Source: an uncultured Candidatus Altimarinota bacterium
GTDB taxonomy: Bacteria; Patescibacteriota; Gracilibacteria; BD1-5; UBA6164
Direction of reading: 5' to 3'
Length of the DNA: 64,000 nt
Assembly: GCA_937864295.1 (NCBI GenBank)
Contig: CALMJA010000025.1
Location: forward strand, 1 to 64,000
Shown: piece after piece, positions 1 through 11,774 of the stretch
Numbering within the stretch: position 1 is the first letter of the stretch
How the letters are laid out: every line of letters begins with the position of its first letter
Notes under the pieces: model-generated
What the model was told of the DNA's origin: nothing
The model's database searches: none
What the model saw: the letters and a program-made list of their open reading frames with translations, nothing else
Position numbers and translations under genes: made by a program

Positions 1-1419
1 TCTAAAATAGCTTCATGAGAAGCAGGTTGAATAACTCAAAGTATTTGAGCATATCAAGTTGAATTACCTCAATGAAATATTACATTTTTAGATACTCCAT
101 GACATGAAGCTTTTACTGTTATGAGAGCTAGATGAGCTAAATCTACAGATATTGCTATATTAGTAGTTGCTGCTGATGAATGAGTTAAACCTCAAACTAT
201 TGAATCTATTAGTCATGCTCGTGAAGCAAATATTCCTGTTATTGTTGCTATAAATAAAATGGATAAAGTTTGAGCTAATCCTGATCATGTTAAATGACAA
301 TTAGCAGAACATTGATTAGTTGCTGAGGATTGGGGTTGAGATACTCCAATGGTTCCAGTTTCTGCTCATACTTGATTTTGAATAGATGATTTACTTGAAA
401 TTATTCTACTTGTTGCTGAAATGAAAGAACTTAAAGCAAATCCAGATAGAAATTGAGTTGCTACAGTAATTGAATCACATCTTGATTGAAATTTAGGACC
501 TGTTGCTACAGTATTGATAAATACTTGAACAATTAATTCAGGTGATAATATAGTTTGTCAAGATTCTTATTGAAAAGTAAAAATATTAAAAAATTATCAA
601 AATCAAAAAGTTAAATTTGCTAAACCTTGAGATCCAGTTTTAATTGTTTGACTTGATAGAGTTGTAGATGGTTGAGATATATTGCAAGTAGTAAATACTT
701 CAGATATTGCAAAAGATAAGGCTGTTGAATATAAAGTAGTATTAGAAAAACAAAAGAAATCTAGTAGTTCATGACTTGAATTACTTATGTCAAAAATTAA
801 ATCTTGAAGTTTAAAACAATTAAAAATTATATTAAAAGCAGATACTAATTGATCTCTTGAGGCAATTAAAGCTGCACTTGTTAAATTATCTACTCCAGAA
901 ACTACAGTTTCTATAATTCTTGCATGAGTATGATCAATTACTGAATGAGATATCTTAATGGGACAATGAAGTTCTGCAATTCTTGTTTGATTTAGTGTTT
1001 GAGTTTTACCAACTGCAAAATCAACTTTAGAATCTTCAAAAGTAGAATTTATTTCTAGTGATATTATTTATCATATTACTGAAAAAATAGAAAAAATTGT
1101 TACATGAATGCTTGATCCAAAAGAAATAGAAATAATAATATGAAAAGCAAAAGTTGGTTGAATATTTTTTACTGATAAGAAATTTATGATTTTATGACTT
1201 GTTGTACAACCAGAAAATAAAATTGAAAATAATACATTAGTAAGAATTATTAGAAAAAAGAAAATGATTTGAACTTGAAAAATTGAATCATTGAAACAAT
1301 GAATGCTTGAAGTTAAAGAGGTTGAAGGACCAACTGAATGTTGAATTAAGTTAGTTACAAATGTTATAATTGAAAATGGGGATGAATTAGAAATTTATAA
1401 ATTAGAAATACAAAAATAG
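1..1419 (+). CDS. infB: Translation initiation factor IF-2, C-terminal part (5' end outside window)
   Basis: GTPase that brings initiator tRNA to the 30S subunit. The visible 472 codons begin inside the G domain: the G3 motif DTPGHE lies at residues 31-36 and the G4 motif NKMD at 85-88, followed by the beta-barrel and C-terminal tRNA-binding domains. Many glycines are encoded by TGA, for example in the GEAGGITQ-like stretch at the very start. The gene ends in TAG inside a hairpin terminator. It heads the translation block, as infB often neighbours ribosomal genes. The missing N-terminal part lies upstream of the window. Confidence 0.97.
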
Positions 1420-1441
1420 GATAGTTTTATCCTATTTTTTT
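1412..1441 (+). terminator. Intrinsic terminator of infB
   Basis: Inverted repeat AAAATAGGAT / ATCCTATTTT with a run of eight T; it includes the infB stop codon. Confidence 0.85.
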
Positions 1442-1468
1442 TGATATTTATAAGTATATATGTTAATA
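1441..1468 (+). promoter_or_regulatory. Possible promoter for the cNMP-binding gene
   Basis: TTGATA and TTAATA separated by 16 bp, about 30 bp before the start codon. Weak -10 but the same spacing as the better promoters in this window. Confidence 0.4.
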
Positions 1469-1498
1469 TTATTAAAATATATTTTTTAATACTATTTT

Positions 1499-1924
1499 AT
1501 GAATATTCTACATTGAATAAAGTTACTTTCTGATTTAAGTGAAAATGATAAAGATAATCTAAGTTTATTTTGCCAAGAAAAATCATTAAAAAAATGAGAA
1601 ATCCTTTTTAAAGAAGGTGATGAAGCAAATGCTATGTATATACTTAAAAGTTGAACTTTTGAGATAAGAAAAAGAATTAATTGAAAAGAGGTTATTTTAT
1701 GAAATGTAATGGCAGAAGAATTACTTTGAGAAATGGCATTATTTTGAGATACTAATAAAAGAATGGCTACTGCGATTTCATTAGAAGATTCTAACTTAGT
1801 TACTATTTTATCTTTTTCTATAAAAGATTTAGCAAAAAAATACCCTTTACTGTTAAATAAAATCAAAGATATAATAAATGATAGAATTATTGATAATAAA
1901 ATAGTTGAAACGTCAATAAAATAA
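1499..1924 (+). CDS. Cyclic-nucleotide-binding domain protein
   Basis: 141-aa protein made of one cNMP-binding (Crp-like effector) beta-barrel, roughly residues 10-125. Seen: a GEILFKEGDEANAMYIL stretch, then GEMALFGDTNKRMATAI, the family's phosphate-binding-cassette region (usual pattern GE-AL----R-A). There is no HTH domain after the barrel, so it is not a complete CRP-type activator; it is more likely a stand-alone sensor or regulatory subunit. It has its own terminator on either side, so it is probably monocistronic between infB and infA. Ligand unknown. Confidence 0.8.
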
Positions 1925-1962
1925 AAAATATTTAAACTAATAAATAGCTTAATAGTCAATAT

Positions 1963-2014
1963 AAAAGAACCAAATGCAAAAAATAAAAAAAAGATTTGCA
2001 TTTGGTTCTTTTTT
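1963..2014 (+). terminator. Intrinsic terminator after the cNMP-binding gene
   Basis: An 18-bp inverted repeat (AAAAGAACCAAATGCAAA and its complement) with a 14-nt loop, ending in six T. Confidence 0.85.
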
Positions 2015-2057
2015 GTATAGAATATCGGCACATTTTTGTTATTTTATTGACTTACTC

Positions 2058-2288
2058 ATGTCAAACAAAGAAGATAAAATCGAGGTAGAATGAACTATAA
2101 TTAAGGCTCTACCTGGTCTGGTATTTGATATTCAATTACCAGAAGAGTTTTGATGAACAATTATCCAATGATACCTTAGTTGAAAGATGAGAAATAACTT
2201 TATAAAGCTTATCGAATGAGATAAGGTTTTGGTTGAGTTGTCTCCATATGATTTGACTAAATGAAGGATAGTTTTTAGGCAAAAATAG
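2058..2288 (+). CDS. infA: Translation initiation factor IF-1
   Basis: 76-aa OB-fold protein that occupies the 30S A site during initiation. Family landmarks are visible: an N-terminal KIEVEGTIIKALPG stretch, a central GKMRNNFIKLIEGD segment and a C-terminal SPYDLTKGRIVFRQK (bacterial IF-1 has SPYDLTKGRI). Five glycines in the protein are TGA-coded. It is first in the run infA-rpmJ-rpsM-rpsK-rpsD-rpoA-rplQ, the conserved distal end of the alpha operon. No Shine-Dalgarno sequence precedes the ATG. Confidence 0.97.
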
Positions 2289-2344
2289 TTTTTTTCTGTA
2301 TTTTATCAAAAACAGAATATTTTAATTGATTACTTATTTTGGTT

Positions 2345-2461
2345 ATGAAAGTAAGACCATCTGTAAAACCAATTTGCGACAAATGTAAAGTTGTTAGAAG
2401 AAAATGAGTTGTCAGAGTTATTTGTAGTGTTGATCCAAAACACAAACAAAGACAATGATAA
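2345..2461 (+). CDS. rpmJ: 50S ribosomal protein L36
   Basis: 38-aa zinc-ribbon protein of the large subunit. It reads MKVRPSVKPICDKCKVVRRK and ends VDPKHKQRQG, with the Cys-x2-Cys pair, a third Cys and His of the zinc-binding form. The last glycine is TGA directly before TAA. Its place between infA and rpsM is the standard bacterial order. Confidence 0.97.
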
Positions 2462-2512
2462 TAATCAAATATTGTAACAAACTATTTTATATTTAATTAT
2501 ATAACAAAGAAT

Positions 2513-2881
2513 ATGGCAAGAATTGCTTGAGTAAATTTACCAAATGGTAAACATGTTGAGATAGCACTTACTTATATCTATGGTATAGGTAGAACTGCTT
2601 CAAATGAAATTCTTAACAAAGTTGGAATTGAAAAAACAACAAGAATCGAAACTATTTCAGAAGCTGATTTAGATAAAATCAGAGATGAAATAAAAGAAAA
2701 TCATGTTGTAGAATGAGATCTTAGAAGATTAATTGCTGGTAATATTAAAAGATTACAAGAAATTAATTGTTATAGAGGTCAAAGACATAGAAAAAGACTT
2801 CCAGTTAGAGGTCAAAGTACAAAAACTAATGCTAGAACTAGAAAAGGTAAAGCAACAGCTATCGCTGGTAAAAAGAAATAA
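2513..2881 (+). CDS. rpsM: 30S ribosomal protein S13
   Basis: 122-aa S13 of the 30S head, contacting tRNA and the L5 bridge. Seen: [26 protein letters not shown] start, then the arginine-rich [14 protein letters not shown] motif and the basic tail [15 protein letters not shown]. Length matches the family. TGA codes for conserved Gly6. It lies 51 bp after rpmJ and 47 bp before rpsK. Confidence 0.97.
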
Positions 2882-2928
2882 TATTTTTTCTTTAACTATG
2901 AATAATATTTAAAAATTTAATTTATATT

Positions 2929-3321
2929 ATGGCTAAAACTACTATTAAAAAAAGTAAAAAAACTAGACAAATAATACCTCATGGACAAGCTCATATAAAT
3001 GCTACATTCAATAATACTATTGTTAGTATTACTGATGAAAAAGGTAGTGTTTTAACTTGGTCATCTGGATGATCTGCTGGTTTTAAAGGTGCTAGAGAGG
3101 CTACTCCATATGCTGCACAAGTTGTAGCAGAACAAGCTATATCAAAAGCAAAAACACTTCACTCTATTGAGTCAGTTGATGTTTATGTTAAATGAATAGG
3201 TATTGGTAGAGAACAAGCTATTAGAGGTTTAATCTCTGGTGGGGTTGATTTAAAAGCAATTTTTGATATCACTCCAGTTCCACACAATGGATGTAGAAAG
3301 AAAAAAGTAAGAAAATTATAA
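2929..3321 (+). CDS. rpsK: 30S ribosomal protein S11
   Basis: 130-aa platform protein. The [15 protein letters not shown]-like segment and the C-terminal [11 protein letters not shown]-like segment (here [19 protein letters not shown]) identify S11. [14 protein letters not shown] stretch has TGA glycine. Family-typical length; next to rpsM and rpsD as in most bacteria. Confidence 0.97.
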
Positions 3322-3380
3322 TTCTTACAATTTATTAAAGAAAAAAACAATTTTTTAAATTTTAAATTTTAAATTTAATT

Positions 3381-4004
3381 ATGAGGTATACTTGACCAAA
3401 GAAAAAACTTTGTAGAAGAGAAGGTGTAAATCTATTTGGTACTGAAAAATACGATTTAACTGACTCGAAAAGAGCTCCTCTAAGAAGTAGAAAAGCAAGT
3501 GAGTTTGGTACTCAATTGAGAAAAAAACAAATGGCAAAAAGAATGTTTTGACTATCTGAAAAACAATTCGCTTCTTATTTTAAAAAAGCTCAAAATTCAA
3601 ATAGTGTATGAACTACTTGAGATAAAATGTTACAATTCTTAGAATTAAGACTTGATAATGTAGTTTACAGAGCAAATTTTGCTAGAACTAGAATTCAATC
3701 TAGACAATTCGTAAGCCACGCACATTTTACTTTAAATGGTGTTAAGGTTGATGTTCCATCTATTGCTGTAAAAGTATGAGATGTAATTGCATTAAGAGAT
3801 AAATTGAAAGAATCTGCTTTATACAAATCATTATTAGAAGAATTAGAAGAATTTTCTAAAGCTAATAAAGGTAAAGTAAGTGCTTGTAAATGGATTGATG
3901 TTGATTCTAAAAAATTAACAATAACTATATTAGCATTACCTGGAAAAGAAGATTTTGACCAAATAATTGATATCCAAAAAATAGTTGAGTTTTACTCAAA
4001 ATAA
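3381..4004 (+). CDS. rpsD: 30S ribosomal protein S4
   Basis: 207-aa primary 16S-binding protein. The start [20 protein letters not shown] and the S4 RNA-binding domain around residues 95-160 ([26 protein letters not shown]) are clear. Only the last 66 codons are TGA-free, so a standard-code gene caller would report just that piece. It is followed 40 bp later by rpoA. Confidence 0.96.
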
Positions 4005-4044
4005 TAAATGGTAATTTATGTTATTTTTGTAATCAATTTAAAAT

Positions 4045-5025
4045 ATGCACATTATTCATAATACAATAGGTGTTCCTAAAATTACTCAAAAAGATTTAGA
4101 TAATTCTACTTCTTCTTTCATTGTAGGACCGTTACCAAAGGGGTATGGTGTAACTTTAGGGAATTCTCTTAGAAGAATACTTTTGTCTTCAATTCCTTGA
4201 ACTAAAGTAACTTGAATAAAAGTAAAAGGAGTTACTCATGAATATTCAACGCTACCTTGAGTTAAAGATTCAATTATTGATATAATGTTAAATCTAAAAT
4301 GATTGGTATTAGCGAAAAACGATATTTGAGTAGAATGGTTAAAATTAAACAAAACAAAATCTTGAAAAGTTACAGCTGCTGATATTAAATCAAGTGCTTG
4401 AATAGAAATAATCAACAAAGATTTATATATTACAGAAATCGATCAAGACGGTTTAGAATTAGATATTGATATAAGAATCGAAAAATGAGTTTGATACTTA
4501 ACTCAAGAAGAATTATTAGAAAAAGAAGAAGATGTTGAAGTATTGTTACTAGATACTAACTTTTCACCTGTATTAAATGTTAAATATAATATAGAAAAAG
4601 CTAGATTCTGAGAAATGATTAACTTAGATTCTTTGGAAATGACTATAACTACTGATTGATCAATATCTCCAGTAAATGCATTGAAATTTTCTTGAGATAT
4701 GTTAAATTCTTATTTTTCAATATTTAATGAAGAATCTTTACAAGTAGAATGACAATTCATTTCTAATGTAAAAGAATTAATATCTAGAGAAAAAGAAGAA
4801 GTTCAAGAAGAGTTAGAAAAGGAAACTTACACTCCAATTGAAATTATGTGATTATCTCCTAGAACATTAAACGCTTTAATTAATTGAGATATACTTTCAA
4901 TTGAAAAGCTAACTAAATGCACTGAAACAAAACTTTCTTCAATCAAATGATTTGGTAAGAAAGCTATGACAGAAATTAGATCATCTCTTGCTGAGAGAGG
5001 TTTAAAGCTTTTAGGTGATGACTAA
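4045..5025 (+). CDS. rpoA: RNA polymerase alpha subunit
   Basis: 326-aa alpha subunit. N-terminal assembly domain shows [20 protein letters not shown]-type residues near 35-55; the C-terminal domain (about residues 265-326) carries [24 protein letters not shown] and ends [16 protein letters not shown], so the DNA- and activator-binding CTD is present. Length is normal. Located between rpsD and rplQ, the usual operon order. Confidence 0.97.
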
Positions 5026-5053
5026 TATATCTAATTTATAATTTTATATACAA

Positions 5054-5416
5054 ATGAGACATAGAGTTAGAAAAAACTTAAAGTTCAATAATAAAAGTTT
5101 TGCACATAGAGATGCTATGGAAAGAAACTTATTAACATCTTTTTTCTTACATAAATCTATACAAACTACAGAAAAAAAAGTTGCATTAATCACTCCGATG
5201 GTTGATAAACTAATAAATGTAGTTAATACAAAAGATGAAATGAACGCAATTAGATATGTAATGAAATATCTATACACAAAAGAAGCATCATTAGAATTAT
5301 TTAAAAATGTTGCTCCAAAATATAAAGGAAACAAAACTTCTGGTTTTACTAGAGCTACTACTATTAAATATAGAGATGGTGATGCTGCTAAATTAGTTAA
5401 ATTAGAATTAGTTTAA
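5054..5416 (+). CDS. rplQ: 50S ribosomal protein L17
   Basis: 120-aa L17. Start MRHRVRKNLKFNNKSFAHR matches the family (MRHR--KLGR-S-HR), and the end GDAAKLVKLELV matches the usual RRGDAA-MA-IELV. It has no TGA glycine, since its few glycines are GGA or GGT. It follows rpoA by 28 bp and precedes rplM by 24 bp. Confidence 0.96.
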   Translation: MRHRVRKNLKFNNKSFAHRDAMERNLLTSFFLHKSIQTTEKKVALITPMVDKLINVVNTKDEMNAIRYVMKYLYTKEASLELFKNVAPKYKGNKTSGFTRATTIKYRDGDAAKLVKLELV

Positions 5417-5440
5417 TATTTACTTAAGTCTAAATAGAAA

Positions 5441-5869
5441 ATGAAAACTATTACTCCAACACAATTAAAAGGTGATGAAAGAAAATGGTATATAATTGAT
5501 GCAAAAGAACAAACTCTTGGTAGATTAGCTACAAAAATTGCTGTAATCTTAAAAGGTAAAAATAAAGCATCATTTGCACCTCACTTAGATAATGGAGATT
5601 ACGTTATAGTAACTAACTGTGATAAATTTAGTGTAACTGGTAAAAAATTATCAGACAAAATTTACTACAGCCATACAGGTTACTTAGGTGGTCTTAAAGA
5701 AATTTCTTTAGAAAATTTATTAGAAAAAAAACCATTAAGAGCTTTAGAATTAGCTGTTTATGGAATGCTTCCTAAAAATAAATTAAGAAAAGACATGTTA
5801 TCTAGATTAAAATTATTTACTTGAGATGAACATACTTATGTTGCTCAAAAACCTGAACTTATAAAATAA
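5441..5869 (+). CDS. rplM: 50S ribosomal protein L13
   Basis: 142-aa L13. Landmarks: WYIIDAKEQTLGRLATKIA, the GDYVIVTNCDKFSVTGKK core, YYSHTGYLGGLKE and AVYGMLPKNKLRKDMLSRLKLFTG. A single TGA (Gly128) interrupts the frame in the standard code; the last 14 residues GDEHTYVAQKPELIK follow it and match the family's EHPHAAQ-P ending. Paired with rpsI as in most genomes. Confidence 0.96.
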
Positions 5870-5881
5870 TTAAAATTATTT

Positions 5882-6274
5882 ATGGCAAATAAATATACTT
5901 ATAACATTTGAAAAAGAAAAACTGCTTCTGCTCAAGTAAAATTATTTGAGGGGAAGGGGGAAGATATGATAAATGGTAAAAAAACTTCAGAATATATAAC
6001 TAGAACAGATTTGTTTGAAGTTGTATATGCTCCATTAAAAGCTTGTAAAGCTAAAGATGAGTTTTATTTTGAAGTTGAAATTACTGGTTCATGAATTTCA
6101 GCACAAGCTGATGCAATTAAATTAGGATTATCTAGAAATTTAGCTGAAAAAAATGAAGGATTTAAAAAAATTCTTAAAGCTGCTGGATTTTTAACTAGAG
6201 ATGCTAGAAAAGTTGAAAGAAAAAAACCAGGACAAAAGAAAGCGAGAAAATCTCCATCTTGGTCAAAAAGATAG
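5882..6274 (+). CDS. rpsI: 30S ribosomal protein S9
   Basis: 130-aa S9, whose C-terminal tail reaches the P-site tRNA. Seen: [17 protein letters not shown] near the start, [23 protein letters not shown] in the middle, and the basic tail [17 protein letters not shown] (family tail K-G--KAR---QFSKR). It starts 12 bp after rplM. Confidence 0.96.
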
Positions 6275-6389
6275 TTTTCTATCTTTGTTCATTATCTGAT
6301 TTAATCAGCTAATAATGTGAATTAATAAATTATTATCTGACTTAGATCGGGTAATGACAAAATATATTTAATTTATAAATATTGTAGAA
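6275..6389 (+). other. rpsI-rpsL spacer with short inverted repeats
   Basis: A 115-bp AT-rich spacer holding two weak stem-loops (CTGAT/ATCAG, and ATTATC pairing with GGGTAAT). No T-run follows either, so these look more like leader structure for the rpsL-rpsG unit than a terminator. No promoter was clear. Confidence 0.3.
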
Positions 6390-6809
6390 ATGCCTACTAT
6401 AAATCAATTAATTAAAAGAAAAAGAAAATCTCCAGTTTCTAAAAGTAAATCACCTGCTTTACAAGTGATTAGAAATTCTATTAGAAAAAAAACTGTTGAG
6501 ATTGATGGAGGATGTCCTCAAAAAAGAGGAGTTTGTGTTAAAGTAACTACAATGACTCCAAAAAAACCTAACTCTGCCCTTAGAAAAGTTGCTAGAGTTA
6601 GACTAACTAATTGATATGAAGTAAATGCTTACATCTGAGGTGAATGACATAATCTTCAAGAACACTCTGTAGTTGCTATTAGAGGTTGAAGAGTAAAAGA
6701 TTTACCATGAGTAAGATATCATATCGTTAGAGGTTTACTTGACTCTGAATGAGTAAAAAACAGAAAACAAGGTAGATCATTATATGGTGCTAAAAGACCA
6801 AAAAAATAG
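6390..6809 (+). CDS. rpsL: 30S ribosomal protein S12
   Basis: 139-aa decoding-centre protein. [13 protein letters not shown] start; [18 protein letters not shown] and a [30 protein letters not shown] stretch carry the two loops with the streptomycin-site lysines. The family's GHNLQEHS and PGVRYH are readable only with TGA = Gly. Ends in [17 protein letters not shown]. Followed by rpsG. Confidence 0.97.
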
Positions 6810-6900
6810 AAACCTTATTTATTAAATAAAATGGAGTAAGTTTAACAATTACTGAAAAATTAAACATTTTATTTATATTATTTATTAATTGTTATTAACA

Positions 6901-7335
6901 ATGAAACAAAACGAACAAATTTCAATGTTTGATAAATTTACTAACTACGTTATGTTAGATGGTAAAAAAAGCATTGCTATGAAAATTATGGATGATACTT
7001 TTGAAGAAATCAAAGCAAAAGGACAAAAAAGTCCTAAAGCAATTTTTGATAAAGCTTTAGAAAATATTATTCCTAAAATTGAAGTTAGACCAAAAAGAGT
7101 TTGAGGTTCTATATATCAAGTTCCTCAAGAAGTAAAACCAAAAAGACAATTATTTTTAGCTTCAAAATGGATTATAGATTCTGCTAGAAGTAAAAAAGGT
7201 GCTTCTTTTGCTAAATTTTTAGCTAATGAATTAATAGAAGCTGCTAATGAAACTGGTACTGCTTATAAGAAAAAATTAGAAGTTTATAAAATGGCTGAAG
7301 CTAACAAAGCTTTTGCTAGATTTGCAAACAGATAG
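6901..7335 (+). CDS. rpsG: 30S ribosomal protein S7
   Basis: 144-aa S7, the 30S head assembly protein. Seen: SMFDKFTNYVMLDGKKSIAMKI, EVRPKRVGGSIYQVPQEV (family EV-SRRVGGATYQVP-EV) and the basic C-terminal segment KMAEANKAFARFANR. The ATG used begins MKQNEQ; an in-frame TTG four codons upstream gives MLLT and is less likely. No fus or tuf follows, unlike the usual str operon. Confidence 0.95.
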
Positions 7336-7375
7336 TATAATATCTAATATTTATTAATTCATAATTTAACTAAAA

Positions 7376-7648
7376 ATGGCTCACAAGAAAGCACAATGAG
7401 CTACCAGTAATGGTAGAGACAGTAATGCTAAGAGACTTGGTGTAAAACTATTTGGAGGACAACAAGTTATATCTGGTAACATTATTGTTAGACAAAAAGG
7501 TAATAAATTTTGGCCAGGGGAAGGTGTTTCTCAAGGACATGATTTTACACTTTTTGCAATAAAAGATGGTATTATCACTTTTACACAAAAGAAAAGAGTA
7601 AGATTTGATGGTAGAAAATTCGTTGATACTTACATTTCAATTGTATAA
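7376..7648 (+). CDS. rpmA: 50S ribosomal protein L27
   Basis: 90-aa L27, reaching the peptidyl-transferase centre with its N-terminus. [24 protein letters not shown] matches the family start without the cleaved extension of Firmicutes. The third residue of the usual AGGST tract is Gln here. Core segment [31 protein letters not shown]. Ends in a clear terminator. Confidence 0.96.
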
Positions 7649-7651
7649 TTT

Positions 7652-7683
7652 AAAAAAGTCAATATTTAATATTGACTTTTTTT
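7652..7683 (+). terminator. Intrinsic terminator of the ribosomal block
   Basis: AAAAAGTCAATA / TATTGACTTTTT hair-pin with a long T-run, just after the rpmA stop. Confidence 0.88.
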
Positions 7684-7699
7684 ATTTTATTTTTATAAT
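7672..7699 (+). promoter_or_regulatory. Promoter driving the ncRNA candidate
   Basis: TTGACT (inside the descending arm of the rpmA terminator), 16-bp spacer, TATAAT. Consensus-quality and identical in spacing to the recA, rpsT and gyrA promoters. No protein gene follows on this strand. Confidence 0.6.
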
Positions 7700-7704
7700 T
7701 TAAG

Positions 7705-7879
7705 TGTAAAATATATGTTAAAGTAATATATTACTTTAATTCAAGTGAAAAACTGGATAATAGCCTTAAACCAAAAGTACACCAATTAATTGGTGCAACT
7801 TGATTAAATTTCTTTATGGAATTAGTTTTACAATCAAATAAAAAAGATATGCATTTATGCATATCTTTTTTATTTGATT
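7705..7879 (+). ncRNA. Candidate structured non-coding RNA (about 170 nt)
   Basis: Between a consensus promoter and a perfect hairpin terminator lies sequence with no open frame but dense pairing. GTAAAA near the 5' end can pair with TTTTAC just before the terminator and close a multi-branch structure. Inside are a 22-nt perfect palindrome (7718-7739), a helix TCAAGT/ACTTGA that encloses a perfect 16-nt palindrome CACCAATTAATTGGTG, and a helix AATTTC/GGAATT. I did not recognise a known class: it lacks the SRP RNA apical motif and is too short for tmRNA or RNase P. 6S-like RNA remains possible. Pairings are by eye. Confidence 0.5.
7832..7879. terminator. Perfect-palindrome bidirectional terminator
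   Basis: A 23-bp perfect inverted repeat with a 2-nt loop and A/T runs on both flanks. It can end the ncRNA on the + strand and the sugar nucleotidyltransferase gene on the - strand, whose stop codon lies in it. Confidence 0.85.
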
Positions 7880-9045
7880 ATTTCTCATGGCATTGTAAAT
7901 GCATCGTTTTCAATCATTCTTCAAGGGTATACCAATGTATTAACTCAAGTTCTAACATTATCTCATATTACACATCAAAGCTTTCTTAAGGTACTATCAA
8001 TTAATTTTCATTTTACCATAACTTTTATGTTTGAATTATCATGTCTCCGATCCATAGATATAAATCATGCAGCAATATTAACATTGTTTCATATAACAGA
8101 TGATCATATATATCAGAAGTGTTTTGCTTTTGTATTATCTCATATTGATACTTCTTTCACTTCGGTATGTCCTATACAACTATTATCTCAAATTACAACA
8201 TTTCATCTTAAATGTGCATTTGGTCATATTTCAGAATTTTTTCATATGTAAGCATTTCATTCTATATATGTTCCACTTTTAATTATAGCACCTGATTCTA
8301 GTATAATTTTTCATTTAATAACAACTCAATCTTCTATTTTTCATTTAATTTCAGATTCTTTTAATTTATCAAGAAAAAATGAATTTGCTTTTATTATATC
8401 CCATGGGTAACCAACATCTATAAATTCTTTTTTAATTTCTATTGCTTTTAAAGGATATCTATTTGCAAACTCGTTTATAGCATCTGTTATTTCGTATTCT
8501 CATCTTTTTGAAAGAGGAATATTTTCTACTATATTTAAAATACTAGAATTAAATTTATAAACTCATAAATTTGCCAAATTTCAAACAAATGTTTCAGGTT
8601 TTTCTATTATTTCTCTTACATTATTCTCATTATCAACTTTAAAAATACCATATATTTCAGGATTAGGTACTTGTTTTACTAAAGCTCAATATCATTTGTA
8701 TTCTAAGATTTCTTTTAAATCATTTTTATTAAAAATAGAATCTCAGTTTAATATAATAACATCAAAATCTGATTTTATTCATTTTATTGCTGCTCAAGTT
8801 CATTTTTCATCATTTTGTAAATGATATGTTACAGGAACTCATTTAAAATTATTTCCGAAGTAATTTTCTATTATTTCAGCTTTATATTTTACAACTATTA
8901 TTATTTCTTTTACATATTTATAAATATGTTCTAAATTATGCTCTATAATTGGTTTTCAAAATATTTTTATCATTGGTTTTGGTATAGTATTTGTCAAAGG
9001 TCTTAGTCTACTACCTTCTCATGCTGCCAAAATTATTGCTTTCAT
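7870..9045 (-). CDS. Bifunctional-type sugar-1-phosphate nucleotidyltransferase with left-handed beta-helix domain
   Basis: 391 aa. N-terminal Rossmann-like nucleotidyltransferase: MKAIILAAGEGSRLRPLT (nucleotide-binding G-x-G-x-R-x2-PLT) and KPMIKIFGKPIIEHN, then ILNGDS near residue 100 as metal site. From about residue 250 onward come hexapeptide repeats (IEGNAYIGKNSEIG, IGDSIIGNNVNIAAG) and an ending GDNVRTGVNTLVYPGR typical of GlmU-like archaeal/CPR enzymes. It probably makes a UDP- or dTDP-sugar for cell-surface glycans; the exact sugar cannot be told. The frame carries no TAA or TAG. It stands alone, convergent to the ncRNA. Confidence 0.85.
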
Positions 9046-9128
9046 AAGTGTTTTTTTAAGTTATATTTTTTTTATTTTAAGCTTTTAAATTTTTTTGTAA
9101 AGTTTGCTTTAAAAAAATGATTTTTCTC

Positions 9129-9156
9129 TTGATTTAATCATAAAAAAAAGTATACT
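9129..9156 (+). promoter_or_regulatory. gyrA promoter
   Basis: TTGATT, 16-bp spacer, TATACT, about 37 bp before the gyrA ATG. Confidence 0.65.
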
Positions 9157-9192
9157 TTAGGTATATTTTATGGCTTAAAATAAAGTAAAAAT

Positions 9193-11742
<2,550 letters not shown>

Positions 11743-11743
11743 A

Positions 11744-11774
11744 AAAAAGAAAGCTAATTAGCTTTCTTTTTTGT
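11744..11774. terminator. Terminator between gyrA and the convergent large gene
   Basis: AAAGAAAGCTAATTAGCTTTCTTT palindrome-like stem with flanking A and T runs. The stop codon of the minus-strand gene lies inside it, so it likely serves both genes. Confidence 0.85.

Noticed and set aside
7705-7879. SRP RNA, tmRNA or RNase P RNA
   Set aside because: Length and lack of the SRP apical loop, tRNA-like ends or P4 core argue against all three.
7874-8282. + strand ORFs opposite the sugar nucleotidyltransferase gene
   Set aside because: They are shadows in the antisense frame of a clear protein and show no start signals or family pattern.
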